Source of the DNA: Piliocolobus tephrosceles | Taxonomy: Eukaryota; Chordata; Mammalia; Primates; Cercopithecidae | NCBI RefSeq assembly: GCF_002776525.5 | Contig: NC_045448.1 | Span: 108,053,544-108,117,543 of the forward strand | Length of the DNA: 64,000 bases | Direction: 5' to 3' | Part shown: positions 46,440 to 58,739 of the stretch, in pieces | Position numbering within the stretch: the stretch's first letter is position 1 | Layout of the letters: each line of letters opens with the position of its first letter | Program-made: the position numbers and the translations under genes | The notes under the pieces: generated by a model | Told to the model about the DNA's origin: nothing | The model's database searches: none | Seen by the model: the letters and a program-made list of their open reading frames with translations, nothing else

Positions 46440-46746
46440 TTTATTTATTTATTTATTTTTTTGAGACGGAGTCTTGCTCTGTCGCCTGTGCTGGAGTGCA
46501 GTGGCTGGATCTCAGCTCACTGCAAGCTCCGCCTCCCGGGTTTACGCCATTCTCCTGCCTCAGCCTCCCGAGTAGCTGGGACTACAGGTGCCCGTCACCT
46601 CGCCCGGCTAGTTTTTTTTTTGTATTTTTAGTAGAGACGGGGTTTCACCGTGTTAGCCAGGATGGTCTCGATCTCCTGACCTTGTGATCCGCCCGTCTCG
46701 GCCTCCCAAAGTGCTGGGATTACAGGCTTCAGCCACCGCGCCTGGC
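46440..46746 (-). mobile_element. AluY (-)
   Basis: Target-site duplication ttaaaaagttatttt on both sides; (ttta) tail. Confidence 0.95.
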
Positions 46747-47283
46747 CTTAAAAAGTTATTTTTTATTGTTATTGAGTTCCTTATAGTTTCTAGATATAAG
46801 CCCCTATCAAATGCATGCCTTACAAAAGTTTTTACCCATTCTGTGGAACATATTATTTTTTTTATTTCTTTGCATACTCTTTCTGCCCCACCCACATCCT
46901 GTTTCTGGGACACTGATGACACAAATGTTCAATCTTTTATTATCGTCCATGAGTCCCTGAGGCTCTGTTTAACAATTTTTTTCCAGTCTGTTTTCTCTCT
47001 GTTGCTCAGTTTAGGTAATTTCTATTGTTTTATCTTCAGAATTACTGGTTATTTTCTCTTTCCTTTCCATTCTGCCCTTGAACCATCCATGCAGTTACTT
47101 TAACTTTGGCTATCATTGTATGTTTCAGTTAAAGTTTCCATTTGATTTCTTTTTTATATCTCCTGTTTCTTTGCTGAGGCTATTTGCTGAGACTTTTTTT
47201 TTTTTTTTTTAATGGCTTCAAGAGTGTTTATAATTGCTCACTGAAGCATTTTCATGGTGGCTGCTTTAAAATCCTTGTCACCA

Positions 47284-47586
47284 GGTGGGTATGGTGTCTC
47301 ACGCCTGTAACCCCAGCACTTTGTGAGGCTGAGGCAGGAGAATTGCTTCAGCCCAGGAGTTTGAGATCAGCCTGGGCCACAAAGTGAGACCTCATCTCTA
47401 CAAAAAATAAAAGTAAATGTAAAAGTTAGACACACATGGTGGTGTGCGCCTGTAGTCCCAGCTCCATAGGAGGCTGAAGTGGGAGGATCGTTTGATCGCA
47501 GGAGGTTGAGGCTGCAGTGAGCCTTGTTCATGCCACTCCAACCTGGGCGGCAGAGCGAGACCTTGTCTCCAAAAAAAAAAAAAAAA
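47284..47586 (+). mobile_element. AluJ-like (+)
   Basis: Flanked by aaatccttgtca / aaattcttgtca; right end in a 15-base A-tail. Confidence 0.9.
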
Positions 47587-48674
47587 TTCTTGTCATAAAC
47601 TTTCAACATCTGTGTCATCTTAGTGTTGACATCCCTTGAGGTTTTTTCTCATTCAAGTTTACAATGTCCTGGTTCTTGTTATGATGAGTGACTTTGGCTG
47701 TATCCTGGACGTCGTCACTGTTATGTTATGAAGCTCTGGCACTTATTTAAATCTCTCAGCATGCTTCCTCTGACGGTGCTGGTGTGGGATGGGGCCCTGG
47801 CTCGTTACTGCCTGGTGAGGATGGAGATCCAGGTTTCCTGCTGCCGCTGTCCTCGGGACCTCTGCTGATGCCTTCCTACTGGAAGTAGGAGGAGCACCCT
47901 CATGACATGGCATAGGGAGAAGTCCATGTTAGGCTGGATGGTGAAAGTTTTCAGCCTGTGACATTACCTGGTGAGGGTGGGGTCCCTTTTTTTCCTGTGG
48001 TATTTTGCTAGAGTAAGGTAGTTATTTCTTAAAAGTTACCTGTGTTGTTGGTTTACCTTCTTTCCTTAAATACCTAACAAATATCAAGACGATGAACTGT
48101 AAGCAATAAAGGACAATGATCCTTTGGAGAGGGGAAACAAAATTATTCGTCCTTACTATCTGCAGAAAGTCTGTGGCTCTAGGAGGGGTTACCCCATCAG
48201 GACCTGGCAGTCTCCTGGAGTGGAGGTGCAGTTGGGCAGCTGAAATGGCTAGAGTTCACGGGGAGAATGCCTTTGAGGAGAGAGTTGCACAGCAGAACCA
48301 AGATCTGCAGAGAGTTTCCATCAAATATTTAGTTACACACTAACAGTGCATGCCTGTGAGGAAACTCACACAAAAGAATTAGAAGGAACAGTGTTTGGAG
48401 CAGAAAATAGTATCAGCAGCCACGGTGGAAAACCTTGTAATCTAGGTGGCATTGGAAGAGAACTAAGATGCCCTAGTAGTAGAAAAATTAACTATATGTA
48501 AAAACTACCCCTGGTCCCAACTCAGAAAGCTTAAAAACAAGACCAAACTGGAACACAGCTGTTTCCGAGTAACTTAATTGTGTTCCAGAACAAAGCTCAA
48601 GAATATAGGAATACAAAAAATATACCCAATAAAGTAAAATATACAATACTTGGCATCTAATAAATCACTAGGCA

Positions 48675-48985
48675 GCCGGGCACGGTGGCTCACGCCTGTA
48701 ATCCCAGCACTTTGGGAGACTGAGGCAGGCAGATCACCTGAGGTCGGGAGTTTGAGACCAGCCTGACCCACATGGAGAAACCCTGTCTCTACCGAAAATA
48801 CAAAATAATTAGCCGGGCGTGGTGGCACATGCCTGTAATCCCAGCTACTTGGGAGGCTGAAGGTGGGAGAATCGCTTGAACCAGGGAGGTGGAGGTTGTG
48901 GTGAGCCAAGATCATGCCGTTGCACTCCAGCCTGGGCAACAAGAGTGAAACTCCGTCTCAAAAAAGAAAAAGAAAAAAAAAAAAA
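48675..48985 (+). mobile_element. AluS-like (+)
   Basis: agccgggcacggtggctcac to a mixed A/G tail; flanks aaatcactag / aaatccctag. Confidence 0.93.
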
Positions 48986-49427
48986 TCCCTAGATATGCAA
49001 AGAAGCGAGAACATAAGCTCATAATGAAGGGAAAAATCAGTCCATCAAAACTCACCCACGAATGGCACCATGACAATCAGTCGACGAGGACATTAAAGCA
49101 GGTATTATGACTGTGTTCCATATGTTCAAAAAGCTAGAGAGAGAAACATACTAAGTAGAGGCGTGGAAGATACAGAACACCAAGTTGAACCTCTGGAGAT
49201 GAAAACTGCAATATCTGATGAAAAACACTGAATGGGGTTGACAGCAGATTGGACATCTTAGAAAAAGATATGAAAGAATTTGAAGACAGCAGCTTAAACA
49301 GGAAAATGAAGAAGAATTGGTAGGAGAAATTGGGCATTAGAGAACTGTGGGTCAACTTCGGGAGACAAATGTGTGTGTAATTGGAGTCCCTGGAGAAGGG
49401 AGGTACAAAAAATTTTTGAAGAACTAT

Positions 49428-49711
49428 GGCTGGGCACAGTGGCTCACGCCTGTAATCCCAGCACTTTGGGAGGCCGAGGCAGGTGAATCACGAGGTCATC
49501 TGTTCGCGACCAGCCTGGCCAACATGGTGAAACTCCGTCTCTACTAAAAATACAAAAATTAGCCAGTCATGGTGGCAGGCACCTGTAACCCCAGCTACTG
49601 CGGAGGCTGAGGCAGGAGAATCACTTGAACCCGGGAGACAGAGGTTGTAGTGAACCGAGACCACACAATTGCACTCCAGCCTGGACAACAGAGCGAGACT
49701 CTGTCTCAAAA
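49428..49711 (+). mobile_element. Alu (+)
   Basis: Target-site duplication aaaatttttgaagaa / aaaattttttttttgaagaa; lacks a long A-tail. Confidence 0.92.
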
Positions 49712-49782
49712 TTTTTTTTTTGAAGAAATAATAGCTGAGTTGATGGCAACTACTGAGACCCAATAAATACAATAACTGTATT

Positions 49783-50083
49783 GGCTGGGCGCAGTGGTTC
49801 ACGCCTGTAATCCCAGCACTTTGGGAGGCCGAGGCGGGCGGATCACGAGGTCAGGAGATCGAGACCATCCTGGCTAACACGGTGAAACCCCGTCTCTACT
49901 AAAAATACAAAAAATTAGTTGGGCGCAGTGGCCGGCGCCTGTAGTTCCAGCTACTTGGGAGGCTGAGGCAGGAGAATGGCGTGAACCCGGGAGGCGGAGC
50001 TTGCAGTGAGCCGAGATCGCGCCACTGCACTCCAGCCTGGGCGACAGAGCGAGACTCCGTCTCAAAAAAAAAAAAAAAAAAAA
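49783..50083 (+). mobile_element. AluY (+)
   Basis: Near-consensus AluY with a 24-base A-tail, 70 bases after the previous Alu. Confidence 0.95.
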
Positions 50084-51122
50084 AACTATCAATCAAATTT
50101 CAACTAGCAATAGAGGAAATTTTAGAAGTGAGGAAGGAAGAGAAGATTAGGTACAGAGGAACAAAGGTAAGGATGACAGCAGCTTTCTTGTAGGAAACAA
50201 TGAAAGGTATGAGACGGGGAAATACAGCTCTAAAGTATGGAAGGAGACATTACCAACCTGGAATTCTTTACCTAATGAAAATTTCTTTCAGAAATGAAGG
50301 CCAAATGGAGGGTTTTCCAGACATAAAATCTGAAAGATTCAGCAGCCCTGCCTTGCAAGAGTTGTTAAAGGAGGTTCTTCGCGCAGAAGAAAGATAGTAA
50401 CATCCCTTCTATGCAAATAAATGAACACTAGAAATGATGACTAGGTAGGTTATTATATGCATAAAGGATTTCATATATCCTTTTATTTAGATATCTTTAA
50501 CACCTAATTGACCACTGAAAGCAAAAGTAATCGTGGATTGTGGTTTTCAACGGGCACAAGTGAAATCTATGATAATAGCCTAAAGGCAGAGGGGAGAAAT
50601 GGAAATACGTAGTCATGCGGTTCTTACATACTGGAAGTCGTGTAGTATCATATGAAGGTAGATTGGTTTAAGTTAAAGATGTGCACTAAAAATTCGCCCT
50701 AAAGGAATCATTGAAGTTACACAGTTACAGCTATTAATGAGCCAACAAAGAGGATACAAAAGCAATCTTAAAACTTTTTTATGAAGAAGTTTTAAGATTG
50801 TATTCTAAAAGAAGGCAGGAAAAGAGGAACAAGGAACTGGTGAAATAAATAGAAAAGACGCAAGATAGTAGATTTAAACCCAGCCATATCATAATCACCT
50901 AAAGTGTAAATGGTCTAAATGTGTCCCTTGTAACCAGTTGGTTAATGGTGGTGTTGCTTTCACCTGTGTCCTTACTGATGTTCCTCCTGCTAGATCTGTC
51001 TGTTTCTGAGAGGGGTGTTGATGTCTCTAACCTGTAATACTGGATTCCTCTATTTCTCCTTGCAGTTCTGTCAGTTTTTGCCTCATGTATTTTTTGATGC
51101 TCTGTTGTTCATTAAAGATTGT

Positions 51123-51290
51123 AATCCAACCTAGGCAACATGGTGAGACCTCATCTCTACAAAAAGTTACAAAATTAGCCAGGCATGGTGGTGCGTGCCT
51201 GTAGTCTCAGCTACATGGAAGCTTAGGCAGGAGGACTGTTTGAGCCTGGGAGGTTGAGGCTGTAATGAGCCATGTTTGTATCCCAAAAAA
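51123..51290 (+). mobile_element. AluJ-like (+), partial
   Basis: Begins mid-first-monomer (aacctaggcaacatggtgag) and ends without the last part; about 165 bases. Confidence 0.82.
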
Positions 51291-52212
51291 CAAGGATATG
51301 TCTTCTAGGAAAGTTGGCCCCTTATCATCATGTCATCTTCCCATATGCTTGCTGATTTTCCTTGCTCTGAAGTCAGCTCTGTCTGTAATAGAGCTACTCC
51401 CATTTTCTTTTGATTGGTGTTAGCATGATATGTCTTTCTCCATTCCTTTACTTTGAATCTACATGCATTTTTATATTTAAAGTGGGTTTACTGTAGACAG
51501 TATATACTTGATTCTTGATTTTGGATCAAGAATCAAAATCTCCCTTCTGACAATCTGTCTTTCCATTCATGTATTTAGAACTTTGACATTTAAAGTAATT
51601 CTTGGTAGAATTGAACTACTGTCTGCCATAACATTACTGTTCTTTGCTGCCCTTGTTCTTTGTTCCTATTTTTGTTTTCCACTTTTTCTGCCTTTTGATT
51701 CCATATTCTCTCCTTGAACTTTCCTTCGTGTTTACCCCAGATCTTGCAGTACACATTTGCAACTAATCCAAGGCCAATTTCAAATAACAGTAGCTTGCTT
51801 CTTGGGTAGTGCGAGTACCTTGCATTAATAAAGTATTTCTAATTCCTCCCTCTTGTCCCTTGCTGTCATTCATTTTACTTATATAAACTATACTCATCAA
51901 GTACATTGTTGCTATTACTATTTTGAACAAACTGTTATCTGTTAGATCAACCAAGAAAATTGAAAAGTTTTTATTTTCCTTTCACCTATTCCTCCTTTGA
52001 TGCTCTTCCTTCGTGTAGAACCAGTTTCTGACTTATGTCATTTTCTTCTCTCTAAAGAACTTGCTACATTTCTCACAAGGCATCAAATTCCCTGTTGTCT
52101 GAGGAAATCTTTTTTCTCCTGTACTTTTGAAGGATAATTTCACAGGATACAGAATTCTAGGTAGTGGGGTGATTTTTCCTCTCTCACCACTTTAAATACT
52201 TCACTCCACTCT

Positions 52213-52306
52213 TGCTTGCGTGGTTTGGGGGAGAAGTTGGATATAATTCTACTTTTATTTGCTTGCGTGGTTTGGGGGAGAAGTTGGATGTAATTCTACT
52301 TTTACT
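52213..52306. repeat. 47-base tandem duplication
   Basis: Two head-to-tail copies starting tgcttgcgtggtttggggga at 52213 and 52260. They differ at two positions (ata/atg and the last base or so). Confidence 0.95.
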
Positions 52307-52335
52307 CTCTATAGGTAGGACGTTTTTTCCTCTAG

Positions 52336-53000
52336 TTTTCAATGTTTTAAAAAACTTTCTTTATGCGAAATATTGCACATTCATGATGCCCTCTACTCAG
52401 AAGTTCTTTGAAACGATGCTGTCGCCTTGGCCATTCAAAGAATGGAGTCATCTGACTCATGCGTTGTGCAAATGGCCTTGCAGATAGCATAGGTTTTGTT
52501 TTTGTTTTTTTGAGATGGAGTCTTGCTCTGTTGCCGAGGCTGGAGTGGAGTGCAGTGGCACGATCTTGGCTCACTGCAACCTCCACCTCCTTGGGTTCTC
52601 GTGCCTCAGCCTCCCCAGTAGCTAGGATTACAGGCGTGCACCACCATGCCTGGCTAATTTTTGTATTTTTAGTACAGACGGGGTTTCACCATGTTGGCCA
52701 GGCTGGTCTTGAACTCCTGACAAGCGATCTGCCCACCTTGGTCTCCCAAAGTGCTGGGATTACAGGTGTGAGCCACCACACCTGGCCAATAGCATAGGTT
52801 TTAAACTGGCCATTAAACCTGTCTGCAACCTTGTCAACTTTGGCCACATGTATCTGGATGGACATGAGGTCCTTGGCACCAATGCCACAGTTGCTGGCAG
52901 GGTATTTCCATGGCACATTCAGGTCCGTGGACTCTCAGGCATTGTTTTGCACATGGAAGCTGTGCCTGATGCCCCCAGGATACATGCTAGCAGAGAAAGC
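52336..53000 (-). pseudogene. RPS21P: RPS21 processed pseudogene, split by an Alu
   Basis: On the minus strand, the sequence from about 52954 to 52397 (Alu at 52498-52785 excluded) reads as ribosomal protein eS21 without introns. Recognisable stretches are GAKDLMSIQIHVAKVDKVAD then RFNGQFKTYAI before the Alu, and KTYAICKAI then ESDDSIL after it. It has a small insertion at the start, an early TGA (about codon 6), a TGA where an Arg codon should be, and many substitutions. The stop-equivalent TGA is at 52399-52397. No A-tail is obvious. It is a dead retrocopy older than the Alu. Confidence 0.88.
52498..52785 (-). mobile_element. AluS-like (-) inside the RPS21 pseudogene
   Basis: Target-site duplication atagcataggtttt (52487 and 52787) lies within the pseudogene's KTYAI segment, so the pseudogene reads on across it. 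Confidence 0.95.
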
Positions 53001-54796
53001 TCTCAAGGTTTTTTCTTCATTTTTGGTTTTCTGTAGGGTGAATATGACATGTAGGTGTACTTTTTTGGCATCTTTTTGTGTATATATGTGTGTGTCTGTG
53101 TGTTTTCCTGGATCTGTGATTTGATATCTGATGTTAATTTGGGGGAATTCTGAGTCGTTATTGCTTCAAATAGTTTTTCTGTTCCTTTTTCCGCTTTCTG
53201 ATATTCCCATTAGGTGTATGTTACACTTTTTGTTGTCCCACAGTTTTTAGGTATTCTGTTCCAGTTTTTGTTGTTGTTTAGTCTGTTTTCTCTTGGATTT
53301 GCAGTTTTGGAAGTTTCTACTGACATGTCCTCAGGCTCAGAGATTCTTTCCTCAGCTGTGTCCAGTCTATTAAGGAGTCTGTCAAAGGCATTCTTCACTT
53401 CTGCGATTGTACTTTTTACAATCTGTAGCACGTTTTTTACTCTTTCTTGGAGTTTTCATCCAAGCTTACGTTACCTGCCTGTGTTTGCAGGTTGTCCCCC
53501 TTTTCCATTAGTGCCCTTGCATATTAATTGTCGTTGTTTTAATTCCTAGTCTGATGAGTCCAGCATCCCTGCCATCTGGTTCTGATGCTTGCTCTGTGTC
53601 TTTAGACTTTTTTGTCTTTTAGTATGCCTTGTAATTTGTTATGAGACAAACATGATGTACTGGGTAAAGGAAACTCCTTTAAATAGGCCTAGTGATCGGG
53701 CGAGTTAAGGTAAGGATTAGAAGCAGCTTCTCTAGTCCTGTGATTAGGTCTTAGTCTTTTAGTGAATCTGTGGCCTTGGCCCTTAATCTTTACAAGTACT
53801 CCTCGGATTTTACCCACTTAGAACAGGATAACAGAGTTGAATATTTCCCTTCTATCATGTCAGGCTCTGATAACACAGTTTATCATAAGAGCAAGACTTT
53901 TTGAGAACGCGTTCTGGCGTATTTCAAATGGTCACTTCCCTGTTTCCTTGCCAGAAGCAGGAGGAGCCTGGAAGGTGTTCACTGTGGGGACATGGTAAGT
54001 TCCTGGAGCTAAAACTCATAGAAACGTTCCCCACCATGACTGGGTCCCCCTGGAGTTGTCACCTTTCAAACTTGGCCACACTGAGCCTCTAGCAATTCAT
54101 CAGCTACAGTTTAGGTTCCCTACCCTGAACTTCTTCCTGGGAATGGTTCTGCCAGTGGGTTTCTGCTCTGGTAAGTTGTGATTCTTTGAATCTAGCCAAT
54201 TTCTCAACTTCTGAAGGCACCAGTTTGCCCTGTGAACTCAATTCTTTGATAAATCTAAGAAGAGGTTTTGATTTTTCAGTTTATTTTTTACTTGTTAGTA
54301 TGGAGTGTTGGCCTCCAGGCCCCTTATACAGCAGACCAGAAACCAGAAGTCTAAACATGTCAGTTAAACAGTAGAAATGACCAGATTTCATTTTTAAAAA
54401 GCAAGACCCAACTATATGTTGCCTATAAGAAATCCACTTTAGATATGAAGACTGATAGGTTAAAAGTAAAAGGGTGGAAAAATAAGTTCATAGAAAGTTG
54501 AAGGATATGTTAATACTAGACAATGTAGATTTTAGAGCAAGGACTATTACTAGGGATAAAGAGGACCATTTTATAATAATAATTCATCAACACAACATAG
54601 CAGTCCTAAACGTTCAAACACCTAAAAATAGAACTTCAAATACCTAAAGCAAAAACTGATTGGACTACAATGAGAAACAGAACCACAGTCGATAAAGATT
54701 TTAGCATTCCTGTCTCAGTAACTGACGCAAACAGAATTGGTAAGGATGTAGGAGACGTGAGCAGCATTATCAGCCAGCTTGGACTTCATCGGCTTC

Positions 54797-55062
54797 TTTT
54801 TTCTTCTTTTTTAAGAGATGGGGCCTCTCTCTGTTGCAGAGGCTGGAGTGCAGTGACATGATCATAACCCTGCAGCCTCGAACAACGGAACTCAAGGGAT
54901 CCTCCCACCTCAGTCTCCCGAGCAGCTGGGACTGTAGGCATGTGCCACTGGGCCCCTCTAATTTTTCATTTTTTTTGTGGAGATGGGGGGCCTCACCTTT
55001 TTGCCGATGCTGGTTTTGAACTCCTGGCCTCAACCAGTCCTCCTGCTGTGGCCTGTCGTTGA
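54797..55062 (-). mobile_element. AluJ-like (-), 5' end missing
   Basis: gagatggggcctctctctgt through ccagtcctcctgctgtggcc; diverged, lacking the usual end. Confidence 0.83.
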
Positions 55063-56258
55063 GTTATAGAACACTCTACCACCACCAACAAAATACATAC
55101 TGTTTTCAGGGGCATACAGGGCATTTACCAAGATGGACTATGTTCTGGGCCATAAAACAAATCTCAATAAATGTAAAAGGATTTAAGTCACATAGAGTAT
55201 ATATTCTGATCACAGTGGGTTGAAATTAGAAATCAGTAGCATCTAATATTTGGAAACTAAATGACATCTAAATAACCATGAGAAAGAGCAAAAATAAAAA
55301 GGGAGAATTAGCATTTTGAACTGAACAGACTAAAGCTACACAGTCATTGACCTTGTGGTACCAGTGGCAAGATAGACACAGATCAGTAGAAGAAAATAGA
55401 ATATAGAAGAAGTATACCCTCCAAATGTGGTCAGTTGAGTTTTGACAATGATGCAAAGGAAATTCCGTGAAGAAGAGATAGGAGAATAAGAGAAAGATAG
55501 GAGTGGTGGAATAGATGGATATCCATATGCAAAATATGAGCTTTGAACCATATATCACAGTATATACAAAAACTAACCAGTTACGTTTCAGACCTACACT
55601 TAAAACCCAAAACTAAAACTGCTGAAAACCTAGAAGCAATCTTTGTGAACTATAGCTACAATATCAAAGGCACATTCTGTATGTTGATAAATTGACTTTA
55701 TCAAAATTCAGAATTTCTTCTCTTGAAAAGATGTGTTTGAAAAAGTCTTCCACAGCTGGGTAAGTCACACATGGGAGAAAATATGTGCCAGACATATCTA
55801 ATAAAGGACTTGTATTCTGAATACATAAATCTCAAAACTCATAATTAGAAAATAACAGTAAAAATGGGCAAAATATTTGGACACTTTACCAAAGAAGATA
55901 TAGATATGGCAAATAAGCCCATGAAATGGTGCTTATCAGTCATTAGAGAAATGCAATTAAAACCACTGAGAGATACCACCACATACGTTAGAATGTCTAA
56001 AGATCCTTCTGCCAAATGGTGAAGATAGGATGAAACAGCTGGAATTCTTGTACATTGTTAGTGGGAATGTAAAATGGTACAGCCACTTTGGAAAATACTT
56101 GGGCAGTTTCTTAAAATGTTAAAGATACACTTGCTGTATAATCTGACCATTCTCTTCCTAGGTATGTTTCTAAGAGAACAAAAGCATCTGCCCTTACCAA
56201 GACTTGTATATAAATGGCCATAGCAGTTTAATTTGTAATAAAAACTGGAAACAACACC

Positions 56259-56360
56259 AATGTGTATCAACAGGTAAATGGCTACATTTTTATTGCTGAG
56301 TAATAACCATTGTATGGATGTACCACAATTTGTGTAGCCATTTACCTGTTGATACACATT
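56259..56360. repeat. Perfect 28-base inverted repeat with inverted spacer
   Basis: 56259-56286 (aatgtgtatcaacaggtaaa...) is exactly complementary to 56333-56360. The 46-base spacer (ttttattgctgagtaataac...) is the reverse complement of what normally follows in an L1 here. Confidence 0.93.
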
Positions 56361-56395
56361 TGATAAATGAACTATCAATAAAAATGGACTATTGG

Positions 56396-56703
56396 GCCGG
56401 GCATGGTGGCTCACACCTGTAATCCCAGCACTTTGGGAGGCCGAGACGGGTGTATCACGAGGTCAGGAGATGGAGACCATCCTGGCTAACACGGTGAAAC
56501 CCCATCTCTACTAAAAATATATATATATACAAAAAAATTAGCTGGCGAGGTGGCCGGCGCCTATAGTCTCAGCTACTGGGGAGGCTGAGGCAGGAGAATG
56601 GCGTGACTCTGGGAGGTGGAGCTTGCAAGTGAGCCGAGATCGCGCCACTGCACTCCAGCCTGGGCGACAGAGCGAGACACCGTCTCCAAAAAAAAAAAAA
56701 AAA
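56396..56703 (+). mobile_element. AluY (+)
   Basis: Target-site duplication aaaaatggactattg / aaaaaggactattg. A (ta) run at 56518-56530 replaces part of the middle A-rich tract. Confidence 0.94.
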
Positions 56704-56997
56704 AGGACTATTGATAATCTCAAAATGCATTCATTGAGTGTAAGAAGTAAGACCAAAAAGTGAGCACATGCTGTATGATTTCATTTCTGTAAAATTCTAG
56801 GAAGTGCAAACTAGTCTACAATAACAGAAAGTGGATCAGCGGTTGCCTGGGGCTGGGAGGGGGTAAGATGGGTATGAGGGAGGGATTACAAAGGGGCATG
56901 AAGCAACTTTAGCGGGTGACAGATATGTTCAACAAATTAGTTGTGGTGATGGTTTCACAGTGTATGTATATATCAAAACTTACCCAAGAGTACACAT

Positions 56998-57303
56998 TTT
57001 TTTTTTTTTTTTTTTTTTTTGAGATGAAGTCTGGCTGTGTCGCCCAGGCTGGAGTGCAGTGGCGTGATCTTGGCTCATTGCAAGCTCTGCCTCCCAGGTT
57101 CACGCCATTCTCCTGCCTCAGTCTCCCGAGTAGCTGGGGACTACAGGTGCCCACCACCTCGCCCGGCTAATTTTTTGTATTTTTAGTAGAGACGGGGTTT
57201 CACCGTGTTAGCCAGGATGGTCTCGATCTCCTGACCTCGTGATCCTCCCGCCTTGGCCTCCCAAAGTGCTGGGATTACAGGCATGAGCCACCACGTCCGG
57301 CCG
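56998..57303 (-). mobile_element. AluY (-)
   Basis: Target-site duplication agagtacactttt; 22-base T-run at its left. Confidence 0.95.
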
Positions 57304-57485
57304 AGAGTACACTTTTTAGTGTGCAGTTTATGCTAAACATCTTTACAACCACCAGGGGGCAGGAAGAGCTTCCCAAATATAGCAGTCCCTGTTTACTGAA
57401 TGCGCAATGTAGACATTGATGATTCTAGTAGAAACCTCTCTCTCCTTTCGGTGAAATAGTTTGCAGTTAGACATGCTTGTGTCCG

Positions 57486-57772
57486 GGCCATATGCGGTGG
57501 CTCACACCTGTAATCCCAGCACTTTGGGAGGCTGAGGCGGGCGGATCACGAGGTCAGAAGATCCAGACCATCCTGGCCTACGTGATGAAACCCCGTCTCT
57601 ACCAAAAATAGAAAAATTAGCCAGGCGTGGTGGCACATGCCTGTAGTCCCAGCTACTCGGGAGACTGAGGCAGGAGAATCGCTTGAATCAGGGAGTCGGA
57701 GGTTGCAATGAGCCAAGATCGCACCCCTCCACTCCAGCCTGGGCGACAGAGCAAGACTCCATCTCAAAAAAA

Positions 57773-57805
<33 letters not shown>

Positions 57806-57810
57806 GAAAT
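57486..57810 (+). mobile_element. AluS-like (+)
   Basis: Target-site duplication atgcttgtgtcc; A-tail of 25 bases followed by (aaag) units. Confidence 0.94.
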
Positions 57811-58426
57811 GCTTGTGTCCTACAGAGATAATCACTTCTGTTTGAAATGCTTATGTGGGATCTTCAAGGGCTGTAACTACCTACTAGCAACATGATTAAA
57901 ATTAAGCTTCCAGATTTGCATGACAAAGACTACCTTGAAAGAATCGCATTTGCTTCTCTTCCTCTCCTGAGCGGTTTTCAAACACCTTTCAGCTTTAGAT
58001 CATGCATTCACACTGTAATTTATCACTAGCCTAAAGTGTAAGTCAGGGTCAGGGTTGTGGGGCAAAGGCAGGACACACCCGGGATCTGGGGACTGCAGCT
58101 TGAAAATTCATCAACTTGCTGTGTGACGTCAGTCGTGTTGCTTAACTCTTCGGTCCGCCCCCGGCACCCTCCACCACCATCTTAGCTTTCTGAAAGTAAT
58201 GAGCTCTCCACCGCGTGAGTGTTAGTTACATAAGATCCACACCGTCGGCCAGCGTAGCATGGGTGGAGAGGAAAGTGTCTTGCTGGGTGTCATCGGTGGC
58301 TGATGGGCTGCAGGGGACAAACAGCAGCTCAGGGAGTGGAGCCTTCTCAGCTCCTCCTAGACCTGAGGCATGTGAATTGGAGCCAGCATCTCAACAGCCC
58401 AGTGCTGCTACTTCTAAAAGGCTCGT
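57811..58426. other. Unassigned spacer
   Basis: Single-copy-looking. Contains a short CRE-like tgacgtca at about 58124 (tgtgacgtcagtcg). No gene recognised. Confidence 0.5.
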
Positions 58427-58739
58427 TTTTTGTTTTTTGTTTTTAATTTTTAGTTTTTTTAGGGACAGAGTCTCCCTCTGTTGCCCAGGCTGAAGTGTAG
58501 TGGTGTAAACAGCTCACTGCAGCCTCAGCCTCCTGGGATAAAGCGATCCTGTACTTCAACCTCCCATGTAACTGGCCACAGGCACATGCCACCACACCCA
58601 GCTATTGTTTTTTTCTTTTCGTAGAGACAGCATCTCGCTTTGTTGCCTAGGCTGGTCTTGAACTCCTGTGCTGAAGCAATCCTCCCGCCTCAGCCTCCCG
58701 AACTGCTGGGATTACAGGCGTGAGTGACTGTGCCCAGCC
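58427..58739 (-). mobile_element. AluJ-like (-)
   Basis: Flanked by aaggctcgttttt / gaggctcatttat; diverged. Confidence 0.9.

Larger units (their letters stand above)
46225..48050 (-). mobile_element. Old L1 fragment (-), internally deleted
   Basis: 46225-46439 and 46747-46860 resemble ORF2 carboxy end. From about 46861 the sequence resembles ORF1/5' UTR of an old L1, so the middle is missing. Carries Alus at 46440 and 47284. Confidence 0.65.
48051..50925 (+). mobile_element. Old L1 5' part (+), with three Alus
   Basis: The + strand resembles a 5' UTR-to-ORF1 segment of an old L1 (charged helix-like frames around 49100-49420 and 50100-50400) and ends in the start of ORF2 (cctaaagtgtaaatggtcta at about 50899-50918). 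The element resumes at about 54395. Confidence 0.65.
50926..54394 (-). mobile_element. Old L1 5' half (-) lying inside the (+) L1
   Basis: The minus strand resembles ORF2 amino part (51000-51600), ORF1 (51960-52340 and 53030-53560) and 5' UTR (53560-54390). It interrupts a + strand L1 that stops at about 50925 and continues at about 54395 (aagcaagacccaactatatg). It holds an AluJ piece, an RPS21 pseudogene and a tandem duplication. Confidence 0.65.
54395..57480 (+). mobile_element. Old L1 ORF2 and 3' UTR (+), with three Alus
   Basis: Resumes the + strand L1 after the inverted block: ORF2 endonuclease part at 54395-54790, RT and later parts to about 56395, then 3' UTR-like sequence (56704-56997, 57304-57480). 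The frame is lost throughout. Confidence 0.7.
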
